Below are positions 52,402 through 61,015 of a stretch of 64,000 bases of DNA, in pieces. The stretch comes from Smithellaceae bacterium (GTDB lineage Bacteria > Desulfobacterota > Syntrophia > Syntrophales > Smithellaceae), in the NCBI GenBank assembly GCA_030690945.1, contig JAUYFM010000063.1, positions 1 to 64,000 of the forward strand, written 5' to 3'. Positions within the stretch are counted from its first letter, which is position 1. Each line of letters starts with the position of its first letter. Under the pieces are notes generated by a model, which made no database searches, was not told where the DNA came from, and saw nothing but the letters and a program-made list of their open reading frames with translations. Made by a program: the position numbers and the translations under genes.

Positions 52402-54681
52402 TCACCCCTCGCGCTTTTTGCGCCAAACTCTTTTCAGCCGCAGCGAATTGCTCACGACTGAAACGGAACTGAAAGCCATGGCAGCGGCGGCAAACTCGGG
52501 ATTGAGCAGGATGCCGAAGAAAGGATAGAGCGCACCCGCGGCAATCGGAATGCCGATGATGTTGTAGATAAACGCCCAGAACAGGTTCTGTTTGATCACC
52601 CGCATGGTCGAGGCCGACAGTGCAATCGCCTCCGGCACACCCGTCAAATCATCACGGATCAGGGTAATATCGGCAGCCTCGATGGCCACATCGGTTCCCG
52701 CACCGATGGCAATGCCCACATCGGCGACAGCCAGCGCCGGGGCGTCGTTGATGCCGTCGCCCACCATGGCCACGACTTCGCCCTCTGCTTGCAGTTTTCT
52801 TATTTCATCCGCCTTGCTTCCGGGCAAGACCTCCGCCATGATGCGTTCGATACCCAATTGGGCGGCAATGCTCTTTGCCGTACCGGCATTATCACCGGTC
52901 ACCATCGCCACTTTCAACCCTCTGCGCTTCAGGCTTTCCACGGCCTGAAGCGCGGAAACCTTCGGCACATCGGCCAGCGCGATGAGTCCAATTATTTTTT
53001 TCTCTACTGCGACATAAACAACGGTTTTACCCTCACCGGCCAGTTTGGCCGCTGCAGCATTGAAGACGGATACCGAAACGTTCTGATCATCCATGAGCAG
53101 TCGGTTGCCGATCAGGCATAATTTGCCGTCAACTTCGGCTTTAGCGCCCAACCCGGAAAGCGCTTCAAATTTTTCCGTTGGATCTATCGTAATGTTTTCA
53201 GATTGTGCCCTCTGTAAAATGGATTGCGCCAAAGGATGCTCCGATGTTTTTTCCAGTGCGGCGGCCACAGCCAGCACTTGTTTTTCATCATATCCTTCAG
53301 CAGCTACAACGTCGGTCACCACCGGCTCGCCGCGTGTCAGAGTGCCGGTTTTGTCAAAAACGATGACGGAGAGTTTATGGATTTTTTCGAGGGCTTCGCC
53401 GCCTTTGATCAGAATGCCGCTTTGCGCGCCAAGGCCCGTGCCCACCATGATCGCCGTCGGTGTGGCCAGTCCCAGCGCGCAGGGACAGGCAATGACCAGC
53501 ACCGAAACAAAATTAATTAACGCACGGCTGAAAGTGGCGTCAGCAGGCAGAAAATACCAGACGCCAAAAGTAACAAAGGCAATGACAAAAACAATAGGAA
53601 CAAAAACAGAGGCCACCTTGTCCGCCAATCGCTGGATCGGCGCTTTGGAACCCTGCGCTTCTTCCACCATCCGAATGATATGCGCCAGAATCGTTCCTGA
53701 ACCAACGCCGGTAGCGGTAAGCGTAAAGCTGCCGGTTTTATTCATTGTGGCGGCAAACACCTTTTGACCGGCCTCTTTTGCCACCGGCATACTCTCGCCG
53801 GTGAGCATGGATTCATCCAAGGTTGATTGACCGGTTAATACCACACCGTCCACGGGAACTTTTTCCCCCGGTTTGACTAAAACGACATCGCCGATCTGCA
53901 ACGATTCCACGGAGACCTCAAACTCCCCCCCTTCCCGCAGTACACGAGCGGTCTTGGGTTTAAGGCCCATGAGCTTCTTGATCGCAGCAGAGGTCTTGCC
54001 TTTGGCCCGCGCTTCCAGAAGCCGGCCCAAGAGGATCAGGGTGATAATCATGGCCGCGCCGTCATAATAGACATGCGACGCCACACCCGCTCTTTCAAAA
54101 AAACTCGAGAAAAAAGTTGCCGCCGCTGAATAGGCGTAGGCAGAAAAGGCGCCGACGGCCACCAGTGTGTTCATATCCGATGTTTTTTGTTTGGCTGCCT
54201 TGTATGCCCCGACAAAAAAACGGTTCCCCACCCAGAAAACCGCGGGAGCCGTTAGAACAAACATAGCCAGAAGCATGGCCTGATGCGGAATGAAATGCAA
54301 AAAGCTGAACCAGTGCTGCATGGAACCGAAAAAGATGATCACGCTCAATATCGCGCCGCAGACGACTTTTAAGGTCAATTCCTTAAGCTCTCGCTCGCGG
54401 GCTTTCTCAATAGGATCATCTAAGGAATCTTTGAGCTCTCCTAAATATTCATAACCCTGGTCGGTCACAACCCTGGATAGCGCCGAAAGCCCTGCCCACC
54501 GGGCAGAATGTATGACCGTGGCACGTGCTGTTGCCAGGTTGACACTGACCTCCACAACGCCCTCAACTTCTTTAAGGGCGTTTTCCACACGTCTCACACA
54601 GGCCGCGCAGGTCATGCCACCGACGGAAATTGTTATTTTCCCCTGATGGAGGCTGATCTGCTCTTTATCCGTCAACTTCAA
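52402..54681 (-). CDS. copA: copper-translocating P-type ATPase
   Basis: P1B-type ATPase of 759 residues that exports Cu(I) across the inner membrane. Order: one N-terminal metal-binding domain with GMTCAACV (about 22-29), membrane helices, TGES, the transmembrane copper motif [12 protein letters not shown], the phosphorylation site DKTGTLTRG, and the hinge [16 protein letters not shown]. The gene overlaps the end of copZ by 17 bases, so the two are coupled. AT-rich or repeat-rich DNA (CTTCACG blocks) meets its 3' end. Confidence 0.95.
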   Translation of the reverse strand: MKLTDKEQISLHQGKITISVGGMTCAACVRRVENALKEVEGVVEVSVNLATARATVIHSARWAGLSALSRVVTDQGYEYLGELKDSLDDPIEKARERELKELTLKVVCGAILSVIIFFGSMQHWFSFLHFIPHQAMLLAMFVLTAPAVFWVGNRFFVGAYKAAKQKTSDMNTLVAVGAFSAYAYSAAATFFSSFFERAGVASHVYYDGAAMIITLILLGRLLEARAKGKTSAAIKKLMGLKPKTARVLREGGEFEVSVESLQIGDVVLVKPGEKVPVDGVVLTGQSTLDESMLTGESMPVAKEAGQKVFAATMNKTGSFTLTATGVGSGTILAHIIRMVEEAQGSKAPIQRLADKVASVFVPIVFVIAFVTFGVWYFLPADATFSRALINFVSVLVIACPCALGLATPTAIMVGTGLGAQSGILIKGGEALEKIHKLSVIVFDKTGTLTRGEPVVTDVVAAEGYDEKQVLAVAAALEKTSEHPLAQSILQRAQSENITIDPTEKFEALSGLGAKAEVDGKLCLIGNRLLMDDQNVSVSVFNAAAAKLAGEGKTVVYVAVEKKIIGLIALADVPKVSALQAVESLKRRGLKVAMVTGDNAGTAKSIAAQLGIERIMAEVLPGSKADEIRKLQAEGEVVAMVGDGINDAPALAVADVGIAIGAGTDVAIEAADITLIRDDLTGVPEAIALSASTMRVIKQNLFWAFIYNIIGIPIAAGALYPFFGILLNPEFAAAAMAFSSVSVVSNSLRLKRVWRKKREG

Positions 54682-54865
54682 ACCCCGCCTTTTTTACAGC
54701 CGCAGCAATTGCCGAGGCATCCACAGGTTTCACTTCCTCATAGGTCGCCTCCCCTGTTTTCAAATCGACCTGAACATTTTTGATTCCGTCAACAGCGCCA
54801 AGCGCCTTGGTTGCCGCCATGACGCAATGCTGACAACTCATGCCTTTTATTTTAATACTTTTCAT
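54665..54865 (-). CDS. copZ: copper chaperone / heavy-metal-associated domain protein
   Basis: A 66-residue HMA-fold protein with the metal site GMSCQHC (about 8-14). It carries Cu(I) to CopA. AGGAGG is 7 bases before the ATG, and repeat copy 4 begins directly upstream of that ribosome site. It overlaps copA by 17 bases. Confidence 0.92.
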   Translation of the reverse strand: MKSIKIKGMSCQHCVMAATKALGAVDGIKNVQVDLKTGEATYEEVKPVDASAIAAAVKKAGFEVDG

Positions 54866-54878
54866 GAATAACCTCCTG

Positions 54879-54980
54879 AATCAACCACCTCTCGAGCTCG
54901 CTGTCGAGGTATGAAATGAACGTCATTATATCGCGAGCAAGCTCGCGGAAAATTGACGCTCGTCCCGCAACAGCGGGATT
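54879..54980 (+). repeat. 100-bp dispersed intergenic repeat, copy 4
   Basis: Full copy (begins AATCAACCACCTCTCGAGC). Its left edge is 13 bases from the copZ start codon, so the repeat would form part of the copZA mRNA leader unless the promoter lies within it. The rest of 54981-55102 shows no gene. Confidence 0.85.
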
Positions 54981-55102
54981 AAAATCTTATTTTGCTTAAG
55001 ATAATGGCCTTTAATCCAATAGCAAGCATTAAACTCAGCTTTATTATATCATGCTTGATAAAAAACAAATAATCTGTATGATTATCCAACAAAGGGAGAA
55101 CT

Positions 55103-55942
55103 ATGATCATACGCTGCTGGGGAGCCAGAGGTTCCATACCTGTTTCCGGGAAAAATTATTTGCGCTATGGCGGCAACACAACCTGTCTGGAAATCAGGAA
55201 CAAACGTGACGATATTTTACTGGTTGATGCCGGATCGGGAATCCGCGAAGCGGGTAATGCCTTTCTCGCATACGGCCGGTATGATTTCACCCTGCTCCTG
55301 ACGCACGCTCACTGGGATCACATTATGGGATTCCCTTTTTTCAAACCGCTCTATTTCGAAAAAACCAATTTAACCGTCTGGGGTTGCGCATTTGTCCAGG
55401 ATTCCATCAAGGAAATGCTGGCGAGGGTCATGTCCGCTCCCTACTTCCCCATTAACTACGATGACATTCACGCCAATGTCGCTTACGCGGACATCTGTGG
55501 GGACACCTATCAACTAGGCGACATGATGATCACGCCGATTGCGCTTAGCCACCCCAACCAGGGAACCGGTTACAAATTCTCAGAGGCCGGCAAAAGCTTT
55601 GTTTTTCTGACCGACAATGAACTCGGACTTCAGCATGAAGGCGGGCTTACGTATGACGACTATCTTGAATTCTGCCGTGGCGCCGATCTGCTGATTCATG
55701 ACGCTGAATATCGCGACGAGGAATACCCGAAAAAACGCGGCTGGGGGCATTCCACCAGCGAGCAGGCGGTAAAACTCGCACTGGACGCCGGCGTCAAGCA
55801 ACTGGGGCTTTTCCATCACAATCAGGACCGTCTCGACGCTGAAGTTGACGACATGGTCGCTGAATGTCATCGCATCATCAATGAGCGGAAAAGTACGCTT
55901 AGGTGTTTTGCCGTCCATCAGTCGATGGAACTGGCGCTGTAG
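55103..55942 (+). CDS. metallo-beta-lactamase fold hydrolase
   Basis: A 279-residue MBL-fold hydrolase. The zinc motif is LLTHAHWDHIMGFPFF (about 70-85; HxHxDH), with a downstream aspartate in LIHDAEYRDEEY and histidine in GWGHSTSEQAVKL; NTTCLEI follows GARGSIPVSG near the start, which is typical of the RNase Z-like/phosphodiesterase subgroup. Substrate unknown. AGGGAG precedes the ATG. The next two genes on the same strand follow 47 and 1 bases later, so it may head that operon. Confidence 0.86.
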   Translation: MIIRCWGARGSIPVSGKNYLRYGGNTTCLEIRNKRDDILLVDAGSGIREAGNAFLAYGRYDFTLLLTHAHWDHIMGFPFFKPLYFEKTNLTVWGCAFVQDSIKEMLARVMSAPYFPINYDDIHANVAYADICGDTYQLGDMMITPIALSHPNQGTGYKFSEAGKSFVFLTDNELGLQHEGGLTYDDYLEFCRGADLLIHDAEYRDEEYPKKRGWGHSTSEQAVKLALDAGVKQLGLFHHNQDRLDAEVDDMVAECHRIINERKSTLRCFAVHQSMELAL

Positions 55943-55989
55943 GTTTCGTCATCAAACCACCTGACTAAAAAATAACCGGAGGTAATACC

Positions 55990-56382
55990 TTGCTGATCGT
56001 TGCCCACCTGTCCCTGATGATCGCCGCCGCGTTGTGTCTCATCGCGGGTGTCGGCACGGCCATGTTTGGGCGAAAAAAGAAATTCTGGTTAAAATGGCAT
56101 AAACGTTTCAACACAATTGGTTTTTGCCTACTCGCCGCCGGCGCCGTGATGGCTTTTGCCAATGTTATGACATCCGCAGGCCATCATCTTGCGGGGGCCC
56201 ACCAATGGATCGGGCTTATCGCCTTTATCCTGACTTGCATCACTGTGTCTCTCGGTTATTATTCCTTTAAAGCCACGAACAAACCAGCCGTGCGCATGGC
56301 GCACCGATGGATAGGGCGACTCTCCGGGCTCGCCATTCTATCCGCGCTGACGCTGGGGTTGATGATGATCGGTATCCTTTAA
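55990..56382 (+). CDS. small four-helix membrane protein (cytochrome b561-like)
   Basis: A 130-residue protein with four hydrophobic helices. Histidines recur near helix ends (KWHKRFN, SAGHHLAGAHQW, MAHRWIGRL), the arrangement of b561-like di-haem proteins, but haem binding is unproved. It starts at TTG (55990): GGAGG lies 7 bases upstream and no ATG fits. It ends 1 base before the YgiQ start codon, so coupling is likely. Confidence 0.65.
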   Translation: MLIVAHLSLMIAAALCLIAGVGTAMFGRKKKFWLKWHKRFNTIGFCLLAAGAVMAFANVMTSAGHHLAGAHQWIGLIAFILTCITVSLGYYSFKATNKPAVRMAHRWIGRLSGLAILSALTLGLMMIGIL

Positions 56383-56383
56383 A

Positions 56384-58078
56384 ATGTTTCTTCCGACAAC
56401 TTCCGAAGAATTAAAAAAAAGAGGCTGGAACCAGCTTGATGTCATTTTGGTCACAGGCGACACCTATATTGACAGTCCCCATATCGGTGTGGCCGTCATC
56501 GGCCGTGTGCTGACAAACGCGGGTTATCGCGTGGGTATTATCGCGCAGCCGGACATAAAAAGCGATACCGATATCAGCCGACTGGGCGAACCGCGCCTGT
56601 TCTGGGGCATCACCGGCGGCTGCATGGATTCCATGGTTGCCAATTATACGGCAACCAGGAAAAAGAGGCGCGACGACGATCTGACCCCCGGCGGTAAAAA
56701 CAACCGCCGTCCCGATCGCGCTTGCGTCGTCTATGCCAATCTCATCCGTCAATATTTTAAAAATACAAAACCGCTGGTTTTAGGCGGCGTTGAGGCAAGC
56801 CTTCGTCGCATCGCACATTACGATTACTGGTCGGATGCCGTCCGCCGCTCGATTCTGTTTGATGCGCGCGCCGATATTCTGGCATACGGTATGGCGGAGC
56901 GAGCCATTATCGAAATCGCCGGGCGCCTTCAGTCAGGAGAAGGAATCAAGAACATTCGAGGCACCTGCACAATTGAAAGCGAGCCGCCGCCGGGCTATCT
57001 GGAACTGCCTTCATACGAAACAGTCGTAACCGATAAAAAAGCGTTCGCGGAAATGTTTCAGATTTTCTATTCCAACAATGACCCGGTTACTGCTTGCGGC
57101 CTTTACCAGCAACATGGCAACCGCTATCTGGTGCATCACCGGCCCCAACCGCATCTTTCCGCAGCCGAACTCGACGCCGTTTACGCGCTGGATTTTTCAC
57201 GCCGGGTGCATCCCTTTTACGAAGCACAGGGTCAAGTCCGCGCAATGGACACCATTGCTTTCTCGCTGACCACACATCGGGGCTGCTTCGGTGAATGCCA
57301 TTTCTGTTCCATCGCTTTGCACGAAGGCCGGACCATCATCAGCCGCAGCGAAGAATCCATCCTGGCTGAAGCCCGAAAGATAGCGGCGCTCCCGAATTTT
57401 AAAGGGTATCTTGTGGACGTCGGCGGCGCGACAGCGAATATGTACGGCATCGACTGCTCACACAAGCAAAGCAGGGGTGCCTGTCCTGACAAGCGATGCC
57501 TGTATCCGCAGGTTTGTGCCTCTCTGAAAGCCGATCATTCGCGGCAAATTCGCCTGCTGAAAGGCCTTCGCCAGATTCCAGGCATCAAAAAAATATTTGT
57601 CGCCTCCGGCATCCGTCATGATTTAGTTTTGGCGGATAAAAAACACGGCACGTCTTATCTGCGCGAGCTGGTGAAACATCATATTTCCGGCCAGTTAAAG
57701 ATCGCGCCGGAGCATACCACGCCCTCCGTACTGCAGCTCATGGGCAAACCGCAGGCGCAGGCGCTGGTCCATTTTAAAAATCTTTTTGAAAAGATGAATG
57801 CGGAAGCGGGACTCAAACAATTTCTGACCTATTATTTCATCGCTGCTCATCCGGGCTGCACCGAAGGAGATATGCGTGACTTGAAATCCTTCGCCGCACG
57901 CGAATTGCACACAACACCACAGCAGGTGCAAATTTTCACGCCCCTGCCCTCCACCACCTCCGCGCTCATGTACTGGACGGAAATCAACCCGATAACCGGC
58001 CGGAAAATTTATGTGGAAAAAGATTTAGCGAAAAAACAGAGGCAGAAAGATATTGTTGTCGGAAAAACAATCAAGTAA
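56384..58078 (+). CDS. ygiQ: YgiQ family radical SAM protein
   Basis: A 564-residue YgiQ/UPF0313 protein. The family start ILVTGDTYIDSPHIGVAVIG (about 21-40), LVLGGVEASLRRIAHYDYWS, the radical SAM motif CFGECHFC (about 307-314) and PEHTTPSVLQLMGKP are all present. The function of YgiQ is not settled. It follows the b561-like gene by one base. The length is slightly below the usual 600-650, with no sign of damage. Confidence 0.93.
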   Translation: MFLPTTSEELKKRGWNQLDVILVTGDTYIDSPHIGVAVIGRVLTNAGYRVGIIAQPDIKSDTDISRLGEPRLFWGITGGCMDSMVANYTATRKKRRDDDLTPGGKNNRRPDRACVVYANLIRQYFKNTKPLVLGGVEASLRRIAHYDYWSDAVRRSILFDARADILAYGMAERAIIEIAGRLQSGEGIKNIRGTCTIESEPPPGYLELPSYETVVTDKKAFAEMFQIFYSNNDPVTACGLYQQHGNRYLVHHRPQPHLSAAELDAVYALDFSRRVHPFYEAQGQVRAMDTIAFSLTTHRGCFGECHFCSIALHEGRTIISRSEESILAEARKIAALPNFKGYLVDVGGATANMYGIDCSHKQSRGACPDKRCLYPQVCASLKADHSRQIRLLKGLRQIPGIKKIFVASGIRHDLVLADKKHGTSYLRELVKHHISGQLKIAPEHTTPSVLQLMGKPQAQALVHFKNLFEKMNAEAGLKQFLTYYFIAAHPGCTEGDMRDLKSFAARELHTTPQQVQIFTPLPSTTSALMYWTEINPITGRKIYVEKDLAKKQRQKDIVVGKTIK

Positions 58079-58164
58079 TGAAGAGATTATTTCGTAATTG
58101 CTCTTTGGCATTCCACAATTACAGAGGAATTGAATTAAGTGGGTGTCCCCGGAATTAACCTTCC

Positions 58165-58191
58165 GTCATGCTGGCGGAGGCCGGCATCCAG
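58165..58191. repeat. REP-like repeat, copy 2
   Basis: GTCATGCTGGCGGAGGCCGG then CATCCAG, matching 16659-16685 with paired changes that keep the stem. Confidence 0.6.
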
Positions 58192-58276
58192 TGAAGCTTA
58201 AAGGTTACCGTTAAACAGAGACATGCCTTCGCTCAGTCATGTCCTATTTCAATTGATTTGTGCCATAATAAATAGG

Positions 58277-58304
58277 TTGACGGTATTTGACATTTTGATA
58301 TTAT
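58277..58304 (+). promoter_or_regulatory. promoter of the MNT/HEPN pair
   Basis: TTGACG (58277-58282), a 16-base spacer and TATTAT (58299-58304) lie 33 bases before the start codon of the nucleotidyltransferase gene. Confidence 0.55.
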
Positions 58305-58337
58305 GCAGACAATGAAATTTGAGAAAGGCAAAGACAC

Positions 58338-58607
58338 ATGGCCATTGACCCATCCAAAATTGACAGAATTGTTGAACTGGCCAGAACCTATGGCGCAACA
58401 AGACTCATTCTTTTCGGCAGCATGGCAAAAACGCCTTCAGTAGCCCGTGATATTGATATCGCCTGTGACGGTGTGTCAGGATGGAAACTCTATGAACTGG
58501 CCGCGAAAATTGAAGATGAGTTGGATGTCCCGCTCGATATCATTCCACTACATCCCGCCACACGCTTGACCATGAAGATTGAAAGCGAAGGCAAAAGGCT
58601 GATATGA
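58338..58607 (+). CDS. MNT-domain nucleotidyltransferase (MntA-like antitoxin)
   Basis: An 89-residue minimal nucleotidyltransferase. LILFGSMAKTPSVARDIDIA (about 22-41) has the GS and DxD motifs. In MNT-HEPN modules the MNT enzyme modifies (AMPylates) the HEPN toxin and so silences it. It overlaps the HEPN gene by 4 bases (ATGA). It is part of an accessory patch with vapBC and gene fragments. Confidence 0.85.
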   Translation: MAIDPSKIDRIVELARTYGATRLILFGSMAKTPSVARDIDIACDGVSGWKLYELAAKIEDELDVPLDIIPLHPATRLTMKIESEGKRLI

Positions 58608-59065
58608 CGTCGAACGAATTAATCGAAGAAATACGAATCGAGCTTGAAAATATTGAAGTCGTTCTGAAAGAACTGGCCTGCCTTTATGGAGATGTCAAGG
58701 AAAGCGAGGTTTCGTTGCGGAACAAAACAGCAGCCGCCGCTTTTCTGGCGCAGTTTTATGGTGGCATCGAAAATATTCTAAAGCGAATCAGCCGTTTTTA
58801 TGAAATGAATTTACCTTCGAGTGAATTGTGGCATGTCGAATTGTTCAAACGTTTTTGCGATCCACCTTTAGATCCGTTACCCATAATATTTGACAAAGCG
58901 TTATCTCAAGATTTAGCGCCTTTTCGGAAATTCCGTCATGTTGTTCATCATGGCTATGGCTTCCAACTGGATTGGGATCGGATGAAGGAAGGTATAGAAA
59001 AATCCCAAGCGGCTTTTGCTCGTTTTAAAATGAGCATTGAAAATTACATCACGAAAGTAAAATAG
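58604..59065 (+). CDS. HEPN-domain protein (HepT-like toxin)
   Basis: A 153-residue helical HEPN protein, the likely RNase partner of the MNT gene. The active-site motif RKFRHVVHHGYGF (about 108-120; RxxxxH and the downstream tyrosine) is complete. It starts inside the end of the MNT gene. From 59066 to 59185 there is no gene, only short CCCTTTCATT repeats. Confidence 0.83.
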   Translation: MTSNELIEEIRIELENIEVVLKELACLYGDVKESEVSLRNKTAAAAFLAQFYGGIENILKRISRFYEMNLPSSELWHVELFKRFCDPPLDPLPIIFDKALSQDLAPFRKFRHVVHHGYGFQLDWDRMKEGIEKSQAAFARFKMSIENYITKVK

Positions 59066-59185
59066 TATTTCTGAACAAGAAGCTTAATTTTTAAATAACA
59101 CGACCCTGTCGTTTCTGATTTTCCAAGGAATAAGTTTCTCTTTATCTATAGCAAGGATTTTAAGGATTATCTCTTTATTCCCTTT

Positions 59186-59510
59186 CATTCCCTTTCATCT
59201 CTTTTATCAGTTATCAGATTCTGGTCAACACCGCGTGAGAAGGGACAACTGGCCATGCAAATCCCACAGCCAGTTTCCAGGTTCATCCACATCTCCATAC
59301 ATTTTGCGTCATGGTGTTGCCATTGTAATAACCCGTTAAATGCTTCTGGTCCTTTAAAACTAATTGCTTTTGCAGGACAATCTATGGCACATTTGAGACA
59401 GGCTTGACAAAATTCGACCAGGCCAAAATCTACAGGTTCATCTTCTATGAGGGGTATGTCGGTGAGTACAGCACCTATCTTTAGACGATTAAAGGGGCCG
59501 AATTAAGTGT
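59186..59510 (-). pseudogene. reductive dehalogenase-like (RdhA/QueG-type) C-terminal fragment
   Basis: An open frame of about 108 codons without a start. It encodes RLKIGAVLTDIPL, then the two ferredoxin clusters FCQACLKCAIDCPAKAIS (CxxCxxCxxxCP) and CMEMW...GCGICMASCPF, the layout at the C-terminus of reductive dehalogenases and epoxyqueuosine reductase. The catalytic cobalamin-binding part is missing upstream. The fragment is cut at a short repeat (TTAAGTGTTATGTCCCC, 59512-59528 region). RdhA fits better than QueG because of the spacing with W before the second cluster. Confidence 0.65.
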
Positions 59511-59525
59511 TATGTCCCCGGAATT

Positions 59526-59816
59526 AAGTCGTTTGCCCACGCCAACATTCTATCCACCCCGCAAAATTATGCTTTAGGTAAAACGGAGATAAAGAGTTTA
59601 TTTTTTGATATCCCAGACACACTTATAACCAAGAAGAATTTATGGTGGATAGGGAACATATCTTTTGGACTATTAGATTTACTTTCAAAAGTTATTGAAA
59701 AACATCCTCTCGTGAGCTTAGCCAATGATTTTCATGGAAAAATGAAAAGATATTAAAGTGAAAATGAGAAACTAAAAGAGCAATTGACTTCTGATCCAAG
59801 ATTTGAAGAGTGGTAG
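59526..59816 (+). pseudogene. unrecognised gene fragment with one internal stop
   Basis: The frame opens at the same repeat boundary and reads FAHANILSTPQNYALGKTEI, SLFFDIPDTLI, LWWIGNISFGLLDLLSKVIE and so on, with an in-frame TAA near 59756, continuing ENEKLKEQLTSDPRFEEW to a stop at 59816. The amino-acid texture looks like a real protein C-terminus; I do not recognise the family. It has no start and is probably dead. Confidence 0.5.
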
Positions 59817-59818
59817 AG

Positions 59819-59870
59819 GAAATCATGGGGTCAAAAGCAAAAGAAATCATGGGGTCAGGTCTTGAAATAT
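59819..59870 (-). mobile_element. RAYT element end fragment, copy C
   Basis: The 21-base terminal sequence (59850-59870, TGGGGTCAGGTCTTGAAATA plus T) matches the ends of copies A and B, with ATCAGTT beyond it as at their right ends. The tip AATCATGGGGTCA occurs twice (59821 and 59847). The rest of the element is absent. Confidence 0.6.
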
Positions 59871-59956
59871 CAGTTATTCTCTTGTTTCCCAGACTGGCGC
59901 CTGCCGTTTACTCCACAACTTTTCAGGTTCAGCCCGCATGAGAATCCCTTTCTCTC

Positions 59957-60358
59957 TCAAGCCGTTGGGACTTTGATGTTTAATTTATGTGCCGTCTCTA
60001 TCATCTTTTTGTCTTTTGTGAGGATACACGCGTTATTCCTGCGCGCCAGGATTAAATAGAACAAATCGTACGCAGGGTGCCCTGTTTTGACGGATTCGGA
60101 AAAAACTTCCCTGCATAGACTTCTGGTATTGATGTAATCATCAACAAAATCAATGCAGTAATCTATTCCTTTTTCACATTTTTCGCCGGGCAGGCCGGAA
60201 TATAAGGCATATTTCCAGAAGGTGTTTGTTATTTCCGAAGGGAATGTGTCCGGTGCCAATACAAGTTCTGACTGCATCAGCAATTCTCTGAACCGATGAC
60301 TGTCCGCTTTGTCCAAGACTATCTCAACGGCTGCACTGGCATCCAGAACAATAATCAT
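59957..60358 (-). CDS. vapC: PIN-domain toxin (VapC-like)
   Basis: A 133-residue PIN ribonuclease. The four acidic residues are in place: VLDASAAVEIVL (Asp near 6), FPSEITNTFW (Glu near 42), HPAYDLFYLILARR (Asp) and LTKDKKMIE (Asp). It cleaves RNA when free of its antitoxin. Its start overlaps the antitoxin stop by 4 bases (ATGA). It is downstream of the antitoxin, the normal VapBC order. Confidence 0.9.
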   Translation of the reverse strand: MIIVLDASAAVEIVLDKADSHRFRELLMQSELVLAPDTFPSEITNTFWKYALYSGLPGEKCEKGIDYCIDFVDDYINTRSLCREVFSESVKTGHPAYDLFYLILARRNNACILTKDKKMIETAHKLNIKVPTA

Positions 60359-60597
60359 CTTTCCCGATCCTTTCTGATTAAATCCACCGCGTCAGGAAGC
60401 GTGACTCCATCGATATCCAGAACATTCGACGTCTCCAACAGTTTTTTTCTTCTTTCCTTATTTCCAAGTCTGGATACAATGCCTTCTTTTAACATGACTA
60501 TGGTTTCTTGGGCCATGCTTCTGTGTTCTTTTTCAGCCAGATAATTAAGTTGAACATACACATCTTCCGGCAAATCTCTTACCTGCAATGTCGGCAT
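60355..60597 (-). CDS. vapB: FitA/VapB-like antitoxin
   Basis: An 80-residue ribbon-helix-helix antitoxin. TLQVRDLPEDVYVQLNYLAE (about 3-22) and HRSMAQETIVMLKEG (about 26-40) are the FitA/VapB DNA-binding arm and helices. I start at the ATG at 60597, because GAGGAGGAG lies 3-12 bases upstream; the open frame continues 10 codons further without support. It would bind the 60617-60650 operator. Confidence 0.88.
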   Translation of the reverse strand: MPTLQVRDLPEDVYVQLNYLAEKEHRSMAQETIVMLKEGIVSRLGNKERRKKLLETSNVLDIDGVTLPDAVDLIRKDRER

Positions 60598-60616
60598 AAT
60601 CTCCTCCTCTTTGTAA

Positions 60617-60650
60617 TGTGCATGCAATATACATCACAATAGCATGCACA
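60617..60650 (-). promoter_or_regulatory. vapBC operator
   Basis: TGTGCATGC (60617-60625) and GCATGCACA (60642-60650) form a perfect 9-bp inverted repeat with a 16-base spacer, directly upstream of the antitoxin ribosome site. This is the layout bound by FitAB-type complexes (two arms about two helix turns apart). Confidence 0.75.
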
Positions 60651-60784
60651 TCAAGTATTTTTTCAACATTGTTTTCAACAAAAACCCAATATTGATGGTC
60701 TCGCAGGTGTAGCCGGGCAAGGTCGTGTAAGGAGACCTGTAACATCCTTATAAAATTGAGTTACTTCATGCGGGGCGGGTGTTT

Positions 60785-60994
60785 TCACATAATGATGACA
60801 AGCGCTTCCCCATCCGTGACGACGACCCCGTTTTGATTCGTGACGACCGTGCTGAGCTTAAGAAATTTTAACATACCCTCTTTTTTTGTGAACTTTTCTA
60901 ATACTTCCACCGTGGCTGTCAACGTATCCCCCAGAAAAACGGGCTTTCGGAAATTACTTGTTTGGGAGACATAAAGTGCTCCGGGCCCCGGCAA
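60785..60994 (-). pseudogene. MaoC-like (R)-enoyl-CoA hydratase, C-terminal fragment
   Basis: Sixty-nine codons match the second half of MaoC-like hydratases (LPGPGALYVSQTSNFRKPVF, LGDTLTATVEVLEKF, VTNQNGVVVTDGEALV). An in-frame stop lies just upstream of the TTG at 60994, and about 65 N-terminal residues with the catalytic part are missing. It is a remnant next to the DUF4143 gene. Confidence 0.7.
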
Positions 60995-61015
60995 TTTTCA
61001 TCATCACTCCTCATT

